Positions 9,382-18,298 of a stretch of 64,000 nucleotides of DNA are shown here, piece after piece (position 1 is the first letter of the stretch; the number at the start of each line of letters is the position of its first letter). Made by a program: the position numbers and the translations under genes. Location of the stretch: NCBI RefSeq assembly GCF_000375585.1, contig NZ_AQWP01000003.1, forward strand, positions 374,830 through 438,829, written 5' to 3'. Under the pieces are notes generated by a model. That model ran no database searches. It worked only from the letters and a program-made list of their open reading frames with translations, and had not been told where the DNA came from. The stretch comes from Sinorhizobium meliloti 4H41. GTDB lineage: Bacteria > Pseudomonadota > Alphaproteobacteria > Rhizobiales > Rhizobiaceae.

Positions 9382-9525
9382 ATTTGCAGGTGCAGCCACA
9401 TTCACCATTCCGCGAGACTCAGTCAAAGGCGCAGAGCAGCGGCAATGTTGCATCCCTGCAAGATTGCATTTCACCGCTGATGGAATTCTGTCATGGCGTC
9501 CGGCGAGAGGCGCTCGCCCGCGCTT

Positions 9526-10413
9526 TCACTCGAGACCGTTCGCCTCGGCGATGAAATCCGACAGCATCGGCACGTAGTCCTCGCCGCGGCCCGCGCCGAC
9601 CGCCTGTGCAAATGAGTTCCGGACGGCCGCCCCGACCGGATTGGCGGCGCCGGCGGCAATGGCGTAGCCGGCAAGATAGCTCATGTCCTTGAAGCCGTTG
9701 CGGATCGCGAATTTATGGGCGTTCGGGTCGCGTTCCAGGACCCAGCGGAAGAAGGTCTGATAGAAGGGGCAATCCATCCGGCCGCCGCGAATGACGCTGT
9801 CGAAGACCTCGGGCGTCAGCCCGGCCTTGCGTCCGAGCATCAGCGCCTCGGAATAGAGCGCCGCGTAGCCCATCGACAGGAAGTTGTTGAGCAGCTTCAT
9901 CGTGTGACCGGAGCCGGTCGGCCCCGTGTGGATGATCCGACCGGCGAAACATTCGAGTACCGGCCACACGCGCTGCACGTCTGCCTCCGCGCCGCCGACC
10001 ATCACATCGAGCGTGCCCGCGGCGGCATCGGCCGGCGTACGGCTGAGCGGCGCGTCGATCAGCGTAAGGCCGCTTGCCGCGAGATCTGCTGCAAGCTTCG
10101 TCGTGACGGAGGGATCGGATGTGGAACAATCGACGATGGTGACCGGCCTGCCCGCGCTCGCAATGCCCTCCGGGCCACCGATGACCGAAAGGACCTCAGG
10201 CGAGCCGGTAACGCAGAGGACGATGACGTCGCATTGCTCCGCCATCTCGCGCGGCGTCCTGACTTCGCGTGCGCCCTCGGCAACGAGCGTCTCCACCGGC
10301 GCCCGGTTGCGATGCGCCCTCACCTGGAGCGGCCAACCCTTTTTCAGAATATTTGCCGCCATCCCTTGACCCATCAATCCGAGCCCGATGAAGCCTATGT
10401 TCGATTTCGTCAT
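9526..10413 (-). CDS. NAD(P)-dependent beta-hydroxyacid dehydrogenase
   Basis: The 295-residue protein has the 3-hydroxyisobutyrate/tartronate-semialdehyde reductase layout: a Rossmann start GFIGLGLMGQGMA at residues 7-19, the substrate-binding DAPLSRTPADAAAGTLDVMVGG around 120-141, and the catalytic lysine in KLLNNFLSMG near 174. The more usual DAPVSGG is replaced by DAPLSRT, so the substrate may differ from known enzymes. The start at 10413 follows GAGGAGGCGATTAG. It lies upstream of the IolI-like gene on the same strand, with 196 bp between them. No IolR-type site was found upstream of it, so a link to inositol is only by position. Confidence 0.8.
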   Translation of the reverse strand: MTKSNIGFIGLGLMGQGMAANILKKGWPLQVRAHRNRAPVETLVAEGAREVRTPREMAEQCDVIVLCVTGSPEVLSVIGGPEGIASAGRPVTIVDCSTSDPSVTTKLAADLAASGLTLIDAPLSRTPADAAAGTLDVMVGGAEADVQRVWPVLECFAGRIIHTGPTGSGHTMKLLNNFLSMGYAALYSEALMLGRKAGLTPEVFDSVIRGGRMDCPFYQTFFRWVLERDPNAHKFAIRNGFKDMSYLAGYAIAAGAANPVGAAVRNSFAQAVGAGRGEDYVPMLSDFIAEANGLE

Positions 10414-10585
10414 CTAATCGCCTCCTCTACCTTCATGTTCCGGACGTTGAACGACTGTATCCGCGATCTTAGAGAATTCGAGCGGGATGCGGGCGGAAAA
10501 CTGCCGGCGCCTTTTTCCGGAATTCGTCTCGCGGGACTTTTCCATGCGGCCATAGCTTGTTCGTTTTTGGCGGCACCGGTAGATG

Positions 10586-11848
10586 TCAGCCATTCCCGAC
10601 CTTGTCAGCCTCCCGCCTCAGCCTCTGCAGATCGCTGGCAATGCCAAGTGCCGCTTCCGCTCGCTCGAGCGCTTCTTTCGAATGCCGCATGGCTGCATCG
10701 CGAAACCGGTCCTGGTTGAATTTGGCGAGCGTGCCGAACGCCTTCTGGAGGCGGACTCCTATTTCGACGATAGCAGCGCCGTCCCGCGCGATCGGCGTGA
10801 ACAGATCGTCGAAAACTTCGTCGAGCTCGATCGCCGGCACGTAGACCTTTGGATAGAGCACCTCGTCCTGCAGCGCCTTCTCCACGGGCTCGGTCCAGAC
10901 GGCCAACACGCGCAACGCACGGCTGATGACGTCGATGGCGGTCCCGGGGTCGTTGACGGCCGGCGACAGGGCGCGCGACGCTATTTCAGCCAGCACCGCC
11001 GCTCCGAACCTCGGATCCTGATCGAACGAACGCGTATCTCCCACCGAGAAGCACCTGGCGATCTCGGCAAGGACATGCTCGTCCCGTGTGCCGTCGACGG
11101 AAGCGACGGGCCGGTTTGGATCGACAAGCTGGCCAGGTATCAATCGGACGAATATACAGGTCTTCCTATCGTTCGCGATGGCGGAAAGCCCGCTTACGTC
11201 GAGATGCTGGATATAACCGATCCTGTCGATAAAGACCGGCGTGGCGGATGCGGGGATGCGTGCGGCATCGTCCAACCGGTTTCCGCCGAGGTAAGGTCGT
11301 AACCGCCGCGATCGCATTGCCTCGATCGTGACCGCCTCGACCTGTTCCGTCGTCTCGGTGACGCGTCCGAGGCGCGAGAGATGATCGATCCAGCGCAGCA
11401 GCGTCACGATGATCAGGACGATGACGCCGATCGTCACCACGAACAGAATAAGGCGGCCCTGGTCGCCGTAGGCGCCGGTGCTGAGAGCGATGATGCCGAC
11501 GAGGCTGAACAGAAACGACCCGATGAAGGTCGCGAGCACGTTCTGTGTCGTGCTGTCTTCCATGAGAAGCTTCGTTGCCCGTGGCGTAACGCTATTGGTT
11601 GCCGCCGAGTAGGCCGATACCATCGTGCTTAGCGAAAATGTCGAGACCGTCAGCATGCTGGCAGCGATGATCCCCAGCACGTTGTCGACTGCGTGCGCCC
11701 CTATTCGGTTCGGAAGGTCTCGCGGAATGAACGGGCCAAGGAAAATTGCGATGAGTGCGGTTATAATCGCAAGAATGGAGAAAAGCGTGGCTCGAAACCA
11801 GATTCGCCGCGTGATCTGCGAAAACAACCATGTCCATCGTGATGTCAT
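10586..11848 (-). CDS. DUF2254 inner-membrane protein
   Basis: The 420-residue product matches the DUF2254 family of predicted membrane proteins. Four hydrophobic segments fill the first 150 residues (about 18-44, 54-82, 104-127 and 132-155). A soluble C-terminal domain follows, with the family's RSFDQDPRFG and ALSPAVNDPGTA motifs around residues 280-305. The last part is helical and charged. No function is established. The start is taken as ATG 11848; a TTG precedes it directly. It is a single gene. Confidence 0.8.
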   Translation of the reverse strand: MTSRWTWLFSQITRRIWFRATLFSILAIITALIAIFLGPFIPRDLPNRIGAHAVDNVLGIIAASMLTVSTFSLSTMVSAYSAATNSVTPRATKLLMEDSTTQNVLATFIGSFLFSLVGIIALSTGAYGDQGRLILFVVTIGVIVLIIVTLLRWIDHLSRLGRVTETTEQVEAVTIEAMRSRRLRPYLGGNRLDDAARIPASATPVFIDRIGYIQHLDVSGLSAIANDRKTCIFVRLIPGQLVDPNRPVASVDGTRDEHVLAEIARCFSVGDTRSFDQDPRFGAAVLAEIASRALSPAVNDPGTAIDVISRALRVLAVWTEPVEKALQDEVLYPKVYVPAIELDEVFDDLFTPIARDGAAIVEIGVRLQKAFGTLAKFNQDRFRDAAMRHSKEALERAEAALGIASDLQRLRREADKVGNG

Positions 11849-11929
11849 CAAACTCGTCCACTTACGATCAGCTCTGATCGAACTGTCGATAAATTTGTCC
11901 TTTAATCTATCCGACCGGAGGACAACGAC

Positions 11930-11997
11930 ATGCAGAAGATCAAAGTGCTACAGCGATATTTCGCGTACGATAAGACGCGCCGGGGTGTAGCTTAAGG
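11930..11997. repeat. Palindromic intergenic element with a 21-codon frame
   Basis: Within the 219-bp gap upstream of the DUF2254 gene, GCTACA (about 11947) and TGTAGC (about 11987) face each other, as do CGCGT and ACGCG further in, giving an imperfect stem-loop. The form resembles short palindromic repeats that I recall as frequent between rhizobial genes. The same stretch on the plus strand has ATG at 11930 after CCGGAGGACAACGAC, a good ribosome site, and reads 21 codons to TAA at 11995. Both readings are tentative. Confidence 0.35.
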
Positions 11998-12067
11998 ACA
12001 GAAGCGGGTCTCCGTGTCAACTTGAACGGGAACCGGGGAACGGCTTCACCGGATCGGCGAAGCTGTT

Positions 12068-12625
12068 TCAGAATTTGCGGCTCACGAAGGATGAGCCGGC
12101 CAGCCCGAACCGCCAGGGCTGTTCTGCCGCCTTGGTTATGCCGACGCGGATGCCGGTGGCGATCGGTGGTTGCGTGGAGGGCGGGGTGAGGCGGAACGGC
12201 TCCTCTCCGAGCGGCAATCCGTCCAGCTCCCGGCTGATCGCCAGCGCCTGTCCGACACGTCCCGGCCCGGAACACAGCAGCCTCTCTTCGCGGACACCAC
12301 GTCTCGCCCGCATCGTCTCTACGCCCCATTTTGGTTCGATCGCGCGGATCAGGACGGCGCTGCCGGGCAGGCAGACGAAATTCAGGCACCAGTGCAGGCC
12401 GTATGAGAGATAGATGTAGGCATGCGCCGGCGGACCGAACATGGCGCGATTGCGCGCCGTGGCGCCTGCAAAACTGTGCGACGCCGCGTCGTCCGGAAGA
12501 TAGGCCTCCGTTTCGACGATAATGCCGCCGACACCGGAAACGGTGAAAGCGGCGCCGATCAAATCAGCCGCCACCTGGACTGCGCTGCGCGCGAAGAAGT
12601 CGACTTTTGAGGTCAAGCGATGCAC
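12068..12625 (-). CDS. DNA-3-methyladenine glycosylase, AAG/Mpg type
   Basis: The 185-residue protein belongs to the alkyladenine DNA glycosylase family, which removes N3-methyladenine and other alkylated purines from DNA. Visible family features are IIVETEAYLPDDAASHSF at about residues 35-52 (with the catalytic glutamate), RNRAMFGPPAHAYIYLSYG at 58-76, and CSGPGRVGQALAISRELDG near 118-136. Length is normal for bacterial members. The start appears to be GTG at 12625, with a poor ribosome site. It lies next to ogt, giving a small alkylation-repair neighbourhood, although the two genes are on opposite strands. Confidence 0.9.
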   Translation of the reverse strand: MHRLTSKVDFFARSAVQVAADLIGAAFTVSGVGGIIVETEAYLPDDAASHSFAGATARNRAMFGPPAHAYIYLSYGLHWCLNFVCLPGSAVLIRAIEPKWGVETMRARRGVREERLLCSGPGRVGQALAISRELDGLPLGEEPFRLTPPSTQPPIATGIRVGITKAAEQPWRFGLAGSSFVSRKF

Positions 12626-12836
12626 CGGTCGGTTCGAGTTATCCGCATCCTCGCAAGAGATCCGGCGAGCGCCAAGGCATGGATGACGAAAATCGGATCG
12701 TCTTTTTTAGCCGCCCCCTAGGGAAAACGGGTTGAATTGAAGGCCCGGGCGCACGATTCTCCATGAAGGAATTCGAAGCGCTACAGCGACCAGGCGTGCC
12801 TCGATCGGCCATGCGGTGCTGGAGGAGAGCGAACTC

Positions 12837-13388
12837 ATGAACCACTACCATATTTTCGAAACCGTGCGCGGTTTCTGCGGCATCGCCTGGAGCGATGCGG
12901 GCATCACGCGCTTCCAACTGCCGACGCGAAGCGCCGAATCCACCGAGCGACTGCTTCTGCGGCGTTTGCCGGACGGAGCGCCGCAAGAGCCGCCGCCGAG
13001 GGTTGCCGAAGCGGTTGCGGCGGTGAAGGCCTATTTCGAGGGAAGGGAAACCGACTTTTCCCGCTTCGATCTCGATCTGCAGGGACAGGACACGTTCTTC
13101 GAGAAAGTCTATCAGGCCGCGCGAAAGATCCCGTGGGGAAGCACGACGACCTACGGCGCGCTTGCAAAGGAGCTCGGAGCAGGTCCGGAGGCGGCCCGGG
13201 ATGTCGGCCAGGCGATGGCGAAGAATCCCGTGGCATTGATCATCCCCTGCCATCGGGTTCTCGCAGCCGGCGGCAAGATCGGCGGCTTCTCGGCGCCGGG
13301 CGGTTCATCCACGAAGCTCGGAATGCTCGAAATGGAAGGCGTCAAGGTCGCTCCGCCGGAGCCCGCGCAGCAATCCCTGGGGTTTTGA
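12837..13388 (+). CDS. ogt: Methylated-DNA--[protein]-cysteine S-methyltransferase
   Basis: The 183-residue protein carries the suicide-enzyme active site NPVALIIPCHRVLA, with the acceptor cysteine near residue 137, and the DNA-binding segment IPWGSTTTYGALAKELG. It directly reverses O6-methylguanine and O4-methylthymine damage. The start at 12837 is chosen over an in-frame GTG at 12816 because GGAGGAGAG lies seven bases before it. Only one base separates its stop from the ATG of the nucleotide cyclase gene, so the two are probably co-transcribed and translationally coupled. Confidence 0.9.
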   Translation: MNHYHIFETVRGFCGIAWSDAGITRFQLPTRSAESTERLLLRRLPDGAPQEPPPRVAEAVAAVKAYFEGRETDFSRFDLDLQGQDTFFEKVYQAARKIPWGSTTTYGALAKELGAGPEAARDVGQAMAKNPVALIIPCHRVLAAGGKIGGFSAPGGSSTKLGMLEMEGVKVAPPEPAQQSLGF

Positions 13389-13389
13389 A

Positions 13390-14655
13390 ATGGCCATCAC
13401 GAATCCGAGCGAGGCGAACGTCGCGGTTCAGCCTCCGACGGAGCCACACCCGCCTTTGCCCGGCGAAAGCGAGGGAACATGGCCGGCGCGGCGGCGCCGG
13501 ATCATCGACTGGCTCGTCATCGAGACGCGCGATGAACGCTTCATCGACAACATCTTCGTGGAGATGTGCGACAGGCTGGTGGAGGCGGGCGTGCCCGTCG
13601 CCCGCGCCACCCTTCATTTCAGAATTCACCACCCGCAGTGGATCGGTGCACGGATTCTGTGGCGAAAGGGCCTGGCGGAGGCGGAGCTCGATACCTATGC
13701 CTATGGCGTCGAGGACACCACCCAATATCTGAGCAGCCCCTTGCGCGATTTCAACGAGGGGGCGGAAGAGGTGCGCAGACGCCTTGACGACCCGACGTCC
13801 GCGGGTCCGGATTACCCGCTCTATGACGAACTGCGCGCGGAGGGACTGACCGAATACATCATCTGGCCCTTGCTCCATACGCTCGGCAAGCGGCACGCGG
13901 TGACCTTTGCGAGCGACAGGCCGGGCGGATTTAGCCCCGATGATCTCGCCTTCCTGAAGGACATTCTGCCGGCCCTGGCGCTTGTCAGCGAGATACGGCT
14001 GAAAAACCGCTTCGCCCGCACGCTTCTCGAGACCTATGTCGGGCCGCATGCGAGCGAGCAGATCCTTGCCGGAGCGACCACGCGCGGCAGCGGCGTGACG
14101 GTGGGGGCCGCGATCCTCATCTGCGATCTGCGCGACTTCACGAAGCTGTCGGACCTGTGGCCCCGCGACGACGTCATCGAACTCCTCAACGGCTATTTCG
14201 ATGCCATGTCGGAACCGATCGAGCGGCACGGCGGGGAGATCCTGAAATTCATGGGCGACGGGCTTCTGGCGATCTTTCCGCTCAGCAATCCATGTGCCTG
14301 CAGTCAGCTTCTCGGAGCCATCGGCGAGGCGCAGGCCGCTCTTGCCGTTCTCAACGAGGAGAACCTGCGCAAGGGCCACGATCCGCTCGGCTACGGCATC
14401 GGCGTCCATGTCGGCGATGTGATGTATGGCAATATCGGCTCGCGCAGGCGTCTCGATTTCACGGTGATCGGACCGGCGGTCAACATCGCCTCGCGTCTCG
14501 AAACCCTTACGAAGGAGTTGAAGCGTCCGGTGCTGCTCTCAAGAGCCTTCGTCGAAAAGGCAGGCTGTAGAGGCCAGATGGAAAATCTGGGTTCCTATGT
14601 CTTGCGGGGGCTTGACGAGCCGGTCGATGTGTTCGCGTTCTCGGGGAAAAAATAG
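13390..14655 (+). CDS. Class III adenylate/guanylate cyclase
   Basis: The 421-residue protein has an N-terminal region (about 1-225) of the type seen in several rhizobial cyclases, rich in WxxRRR and HHPQWIGARI-like segments, and a C-terminal class III catalytic domain. That domain has the metal-binding aspartates in ILICDLRDFTKLSD near residue 245 and FMGDGLLAIFP near 290, and the transition-state segment DFTVIGPAVNIASRLE near 357. It makes cyclic AMP or GMP; the Lys/Asp pair that would decide was not resolved. No transmembrane segment is evident. It follows ogt by one base. Confidence 0.85.
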   Translation: MAITNPSEANVAVQPPTEPHPPLPGESEGTWPARRRRIIDWLVIETRDERFIDNIFVEMCDRLVEAGVPVARATLHFRIHHPQWIGARILWRKGLAEAELDTYAYGVEDTTQYLSSPLRDFNEGAEEVRRRLDDPTSAGPDYPLYDELRAEGLTEYIIWPLLHTLGKRHAVTFASDRPGGFSPDDLAFLKDILPALALVSEIRLKNRFARTLLETYVGPHASEQILAGATTRGSGVTVGAAILICDLRDFTKLSDLWPRDDVIELLNGYFDAMSEPIERHGGEILKFMGDGLLAIFPLSNPCACSQLLGAIGEAQAALAVLNEENLRKGHDPLGYGIGVHVGDVMYGNIGSRRRLDFTVIGPAVNIASRLETLTKELKRPVLLSRAFVEKAGCRGQMENLGSYVLRGLDEPVDVFAFSGKK

Positions 14656-14659
14656 ATTC

Positions 14660-14695
14660 TGCCTCTCATCCGGCGGGCAGGCCGGATGAGAGGCA
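14660..14695. terminator. Bidirectional terminator hairpin
   Basis: TGCCTCTCATCCGGC (14660-14674) and GCCGGATGAGAGGCA (14681-14695) form a perfect 15-bp stem with a six-base loop between two converging genes. On the minus strand the stem is followed by AATCTATTTTTTCC, so it ends transcription from the amino-acid binding protein gene. On the plus strand there is no T-run, and termination of the cyclase mRNA would be less efficient. Confidence 0.85.
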
Positions 14696-14702
14696 TGCGC
14701 CG

Positions 14703-15479
14703 TCACTTCATCGTATAGACGTCGATAGTGAAATACTTGTCGTTGATTTTCTTGTAGGTCCCGTCGGCGCGGATCTCGTCAAGTGCCTTGTTCAGCCTCT
14801 CGCGCAGTTCGTCGTCCTCCTGACGGACAGCAATGCCGACGCCGTCGCCGACGAATTTTTTGTCGGTGATCGGCTCGCCGATAAGCTCGCAGCAACCCTT
14901 GCCGTCGTCATTCTTTGTGACCCAATCGAGCAGCGGCAGCATGTCGCCGACCTGCAGGTCGAGCCTGCCGTTGACCATGTCGAGATTGGCTTCGTCCTGG
15001 GTGGGATAGAGCTTGATCTCGGCATCCGGGTAGACGGCGGCGATATAGTCGGCCTGGGTCGTGCCGGCCTGGGCGCCGATCACCTTGCCCTTGAGCGCCT
15101 CGTTGCTGAAGTCGTTGATGCCGGCACCCTTCGGTGCCGCATGGGTCATCGCGGCGAGGTAATAGGGATTGCTGAAAGCCACCTGCTTCTTGCGCTCCTC
15201 GGTGATGAACATCGAGGCGATGATCATATCGTACTTCTTGGCAAGCAGGCCCGGAATGATGCCGTCCCAATCCTGGGCGACGACTTCGCACTCGACCTTC
15301 ATGCGCTCGCAGAGCGCGAGGCCGATTTCCACGTCGAAACCGCCGATCTTACCGCTGGAATCGACGAAGTTGAAGGGCGGATAGGCGCCCTCGGTTCCGA
15401 TCTTCAGCTTTTCCGCAGCATGGGCGGAAGAAGACAGTGCAGTGCCGGCGAGTGCCAGTGCCAGAATGAGTTTTCGCAT
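14703..15479 (-). CDS. Periplasmic amino-acid ABC transporter binding protein (orphan)
   Basis: The 258-residue product starts with a signal peptide (MRKLILALALAG, cleavage after SAHA near residue 22) and is a family 3 solute-binding protein of the lysine/arginine/ornithine and octopine type. Typical segments are GTEGAYPPFNFVD, GGFDVEIGLALCERM with a vicinal C, and DMIIASMFITEERKKQVAFS. It would deliver a cationic or other polar amino acid to a permease. None is encoded nearby, so it must use a transporter from elsewhere or act as a sensor. The start at 15479 follows GAGGGAACGAAC. Confidence 0.85.
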   Translation of the reverse strand: MRKLILALALAGTALSSSAHAAEKLKIGTEGAYPPFNFVDSSGKIGGFDVEIGLALCERMKVECEVVAQDWDGIIPGLLAKKYDMIIASMFITEERKKQVAFSNPYYLAAMTHAAPKGAGINDFSNEALKGKVIGAQAGTTQADYIAAVYPDAEIKLYPTQDEANLDMVNGRLDLQVGDMLPLLDWVTKNDDGKGCCELIGEPITDKKFVGDGVGIAVRQEDDELRERLNKALDEIRADGTYKKINDKYFTIDVYTMK

Positions 15480-15612
15480 GTTCGTTCCCTCGGTTGCGCC
15501 TTTGTGCGGCGCTTCCAAAGAACTTTAGGGACAGATGTTACATAAGCGAAATCGATAGGCGCGATAACCGATATTCTTCGCGTTGATGCAGGCGGGGAAC
15601 GGCGACGGGCAC

Positions 15613-16524
15613 TCAGCCTTTCAGCCGCCCCTGCCTTTTCAGCTGCTGTTCGCGGAAGAAAATGAAGAGGCCCGAGGCGACGATGAGGGCGGCGCCGATC
15701 ACCATCGACAACCGCGGCGTATCGCCGAAGATCAGCCAGCCGAAGAAGATTGCCCAGAAGAGCAGCGTGTACTGCAGCGGGGCGACCGTTGCGGCGTCGG
15801 CGAGCTTCAGCGCCCGGTTGACGAGCACATGGGCGATCATTGCGACCGCGCCCAGCAGGCAGATGAGCGCCGTGTCGACCGGTTTGAGAGGTGTCCAGTC
15901 GAAGGGTGCCCAGACGAGGCCGGCGACCGCGGCACCGACGATCTGCCAGAAGGCAAGCGTCGTATCCGGAGTGCCGCGCAACGACCGCCCGGAAATCATC
16001 ATGAAGGCGAAGGTCATGCTGCCGAGAATCGAGATGACGGCCGGCAGCGTAAAGGCCTGTGACGACGGTTCGAGCGCGACGACGACGCCGACAAATCCGA
16101 TGCCGATCGCCGTCCAGCGCCGCCAGCCGACAGGTTCTTTCAGCACCAGCGGCGAAACGGCCGCGACATAGATCGGCGCCGCCAGCCAATAGGTCATGAC
16201 GTCGGCCAGCGGCAGATAGACGACAGCGAAATAGAACGCGACCACCTCGGCCGTCGAGGCGACGACGCGGGCAAACTGAAGGCCGGGGCGCTCGAGGGTG
16301 AAGAGCTTTCTCGGGCCGCTCACCCACAGAAAGGGCGCCAGCAGAAGGGCAGCGGCGATGCTGCGGATCAGCACCACCTGCCCGACCGAGTAGGTGGCGA
16401 CGAGCCACTTGCCCATGACGTCGTTCACCGAGAACATCAACATGCCGAGGAGCATGACGACCACGCCGGCGCGGGCGGCGCCGTTTTCACGGGAAAGGTT
16501 GCCGGGGACGCTGTCGACGGCCAT
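15613..16524 (-). CDS. EamA/DMT-family transporter
   Basis: A 303-residue, ten-segment membrane protein with two EamA repeats. The first repeat includes GVVVMLLGMLMFSVNDVMGKWL and the second HVLVNRALKLADAATVAPLQYT, a segment characteristic of RhaT/SAM-transporter-like members. The frame is open upstream to 16650, but the ATG at 16524 (MAVDSVPGN) precedes the first membrane segment at a normal distance, with AAGGAA upstream. The substrate is unknown. It is a single gene, same direction as its neighbours but separated by 133 bp or more. Confidence 0.85.
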   Translation of the reverse strand: MAVDSVPGNLSRENGAARAGVVVMLLGMLMFSVNDVMGKWLVATYSVGQVVLIRSIAAALLLAPFLWVSGPRKLFTLERPGLQFARVVASTAEVVAFYFAVVYLPLADVMTYWLAAPIYVAAVSPLVLKEPVGWRRWTAIGIGFVGVVVALEPSSQAFTLPAVISILGSMTFAFMMISGRSLRGTPDTTLAFWQIVGAAVAGLVWAPFDWTPLKPVDTALICLLGAVAMIAHVLVNRALKLADAATVAPLQYTLLFWAIFFGWLIFGDTPRLSMVIGAALIVASGLFIFFREQQLKRQGRLKG

Positions 16525-16837
16525 GGGTGCGAATTCCTTCAGAGCGGGACCGCGTTTTCCGCGGAACATTGCGGACAGGAGCTCGGGCTTCAGCGAATCC
16601 GGCGTTCTGGCCTGCCGCAGCCATTCGCATATTCGGGCGGCGCAATCCATGCCGCACTGCTTATCAATTCATCACCTTTGCGAATGATAGCATTCCGCGA
16701 AATTGCGGATTGCGGGAAAGGCGGGGCACGCGCCCGGTATCGCGCTGGCGCATTTCCGCTTTCCTCCGAATGCTCAGCCCTTTGCTTTCGAAGCTCCGGA
16801 CGGAAGACCGCTGCGCAGTTTTCCTGGAGTTTCCAGG
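16525..16837. other. Non-coding interval upstream of the second EamA gene
   Basis: These 313 bp lie between the glgA stop and the EamA start, both on the minus strand. They must hold the promoter of the EamA gene. I see no convincing gene, repeat or terminator. Confidence 0.5.
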
Positions 16838-18298
16838 TCAGGCGCTGCCGACCAGACGCATGTCGGGATTGAGGAGTTCGCTGTAAAGCTCCGCATAGCG
16901 GGCCGCACTGCGATGCCACGAGCAGTCGGTTTTCATGCCTTGCCGGCGAAGTCCCTCCCAGACGCGTCGCAGCCGGTAGAGCCGGAAGGTGCGGCGCAGT
17001 GCGTGGCGTAGCCCGTCCTCGTCGATGGGCGCAAACTGTATGCCCGTCGCGACATGGGCATGGAGCGCGGCATCGTTGGCATCGATGATGGTCTCAGACA
17101 GGCCGCCCGTGCGGGCGACGACCGGTACGCAGCCGTAGCGCAGAGCGTAAAGCTGCGTGAGGCCGCAGGGCTCGAACCGGGACGGAACGAGCATCGCATC
17201 CGCGCCGGCATGGATCCTGTGGGCAAGCTGCTCGTCATAACCGATGCTTACGCTTATGTTTTGCGGGTACCGTCGCATGAGATCCATGAATGCGGCCTCC
17301 AGCTTCTCCTCGCCTTTCCCATGGATGATCAGGGTGCCGCCATTCTTGACGATCTCGCCGGCGGTCGCAGCGAGCATATCCATGCCCTTCTGCCATGTCA
17401 GTCGGTTGACGCTGGCGAAGACCGGACCGCAGGTGTCCGGCAGGCCGAAATGCCGGAGCAGGACCTGCCGGTTGGGCAGGCGGCGAAGCGGCACGCGTGC
17501 CGAATAGTGATGCTCGATGCAGGGATCCGAGGTTGGATCCCACACTTCCAGGTCTATGCCGTTGACGATGCCCACGACATCCGCATGCCGCTCGTTCATT
17601 ACGCCTTCGAGCCCCATGCCGAAGGCCGGAGACATGATTTCCCGCGCATAGGTGGGGCTGACGACCGTGATCGCATCGGCTGCCTGCAGGCCGCCCTTGA
17701 GGAACCCGATATCGCCGTAATATTCGACGCCGTTGATCGAATAGGCTTCCGCCGGGAGGCCGAGCTCAGGGAAGTAGTGGGCCGGGAATTGCCCCTGGAA
17801 CGCAAGGTTGTGCACGGTCAGGACGCGAGGAATGATGTCGTCGCCTGCGTATTTCAGATAGACGAGGCTCATCGCCGCGTGCCAGTCATGTGCGTGAATG
17901 ATATGCGGCCGCCAGTTGGGAACGAGCCCGCGCGCGATTTGCGATGCGACCAGCGAAAAGGCGGCGAAGCGCTTCCAGTTGTCCGCATATTCCCGGCCAT
18001 GCCTGTCCACGTAGAGAGCGCCTTCCCGGTCATAGAAGGCCGGCGCATCGAGCACGAAGAGATCCAGCCCCTGAGCCCTGGCCGCGATAAGGGTGGCGCG
18101 TTCGCCGAACAGGTTTTCGAACGCGGCGACGGGGGTCGCGTCGCCGAGCGCGCGCATGACGCCGGGGTAGCCCGGAACGAAGTTGCGCGTGTGGATGCCA
18201 TGAGCCCTGAGTGCTTTGGGGAGCGATCCCGCTACATCTGCCAGGCCGCCGGTCTTGACGAGCGGAAAAATTTCGGCCGTGACAGACAGTATCTGCAT
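16838..18298 (-). CDS. glgA: Glycogen synthase (ADP-glucose type)
   Basis: This 486-residue GT5 glucosyltransferase elongates alpha-1,4-glucan chains from ADP-glucose in the cytosol. It has the N-terminal ADP-glucose lysine motif KTGGLADVAGSLPKAL at residues 15-30, HDWHAAMSLVYLKY near 140, and the C-terminal SRFEPCGLTQLYALRYG near 382, with the conserved Glu and Cys of the acceptor site. Length is normal. No glgB, glgC or glgP lies beside it, so it looks like a second, isolated copy as known on pSymB (glgA2). The start at 18298 has a weak GAG ribosome site. Confidence 0.95.
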   Translation of the reverse strand: MQILSVTAEIFPLVKTGGLADVAGSLPKALRAHGIHTRNFVPGYPGVMRALGDATPVAAFENLFGERATLIAARAQGLDLFVLDAPAFYDREGALYVDRHGREYADNWKRFAAFSLVASQIARGLVPNWRPHIIHAHDWHAAMSLVYLKYAGDDIIPRVLTVHNLAFQGQFPAHYFPELGLPAEAYSINGVEYYGDIGFLKGGLQAADAITVVSPTYAREIMSPAFGMGLEGVMNERHADVVGIVNGIDLEVWDPTSDPCIEHHYSARVPLRRLPNRQVLLRHFGLPDTCGPVFASVNRLTWQKGMDMLAATAGEIVKNGGTLIIHGKGEEKLEAAFMDLMRRYPQNISVSIGYDEQLAHRIHAGADAMLVPSRFEPCGLTQLYALRYGCVPVVARTGGLSETIIDANDAALHAHVATGIQFAPIDEDGLRHALRRTFRLYRLRRVWEGLRRQGMKTDCSWHRSAARYAELYSELLNPDMRLVGSA

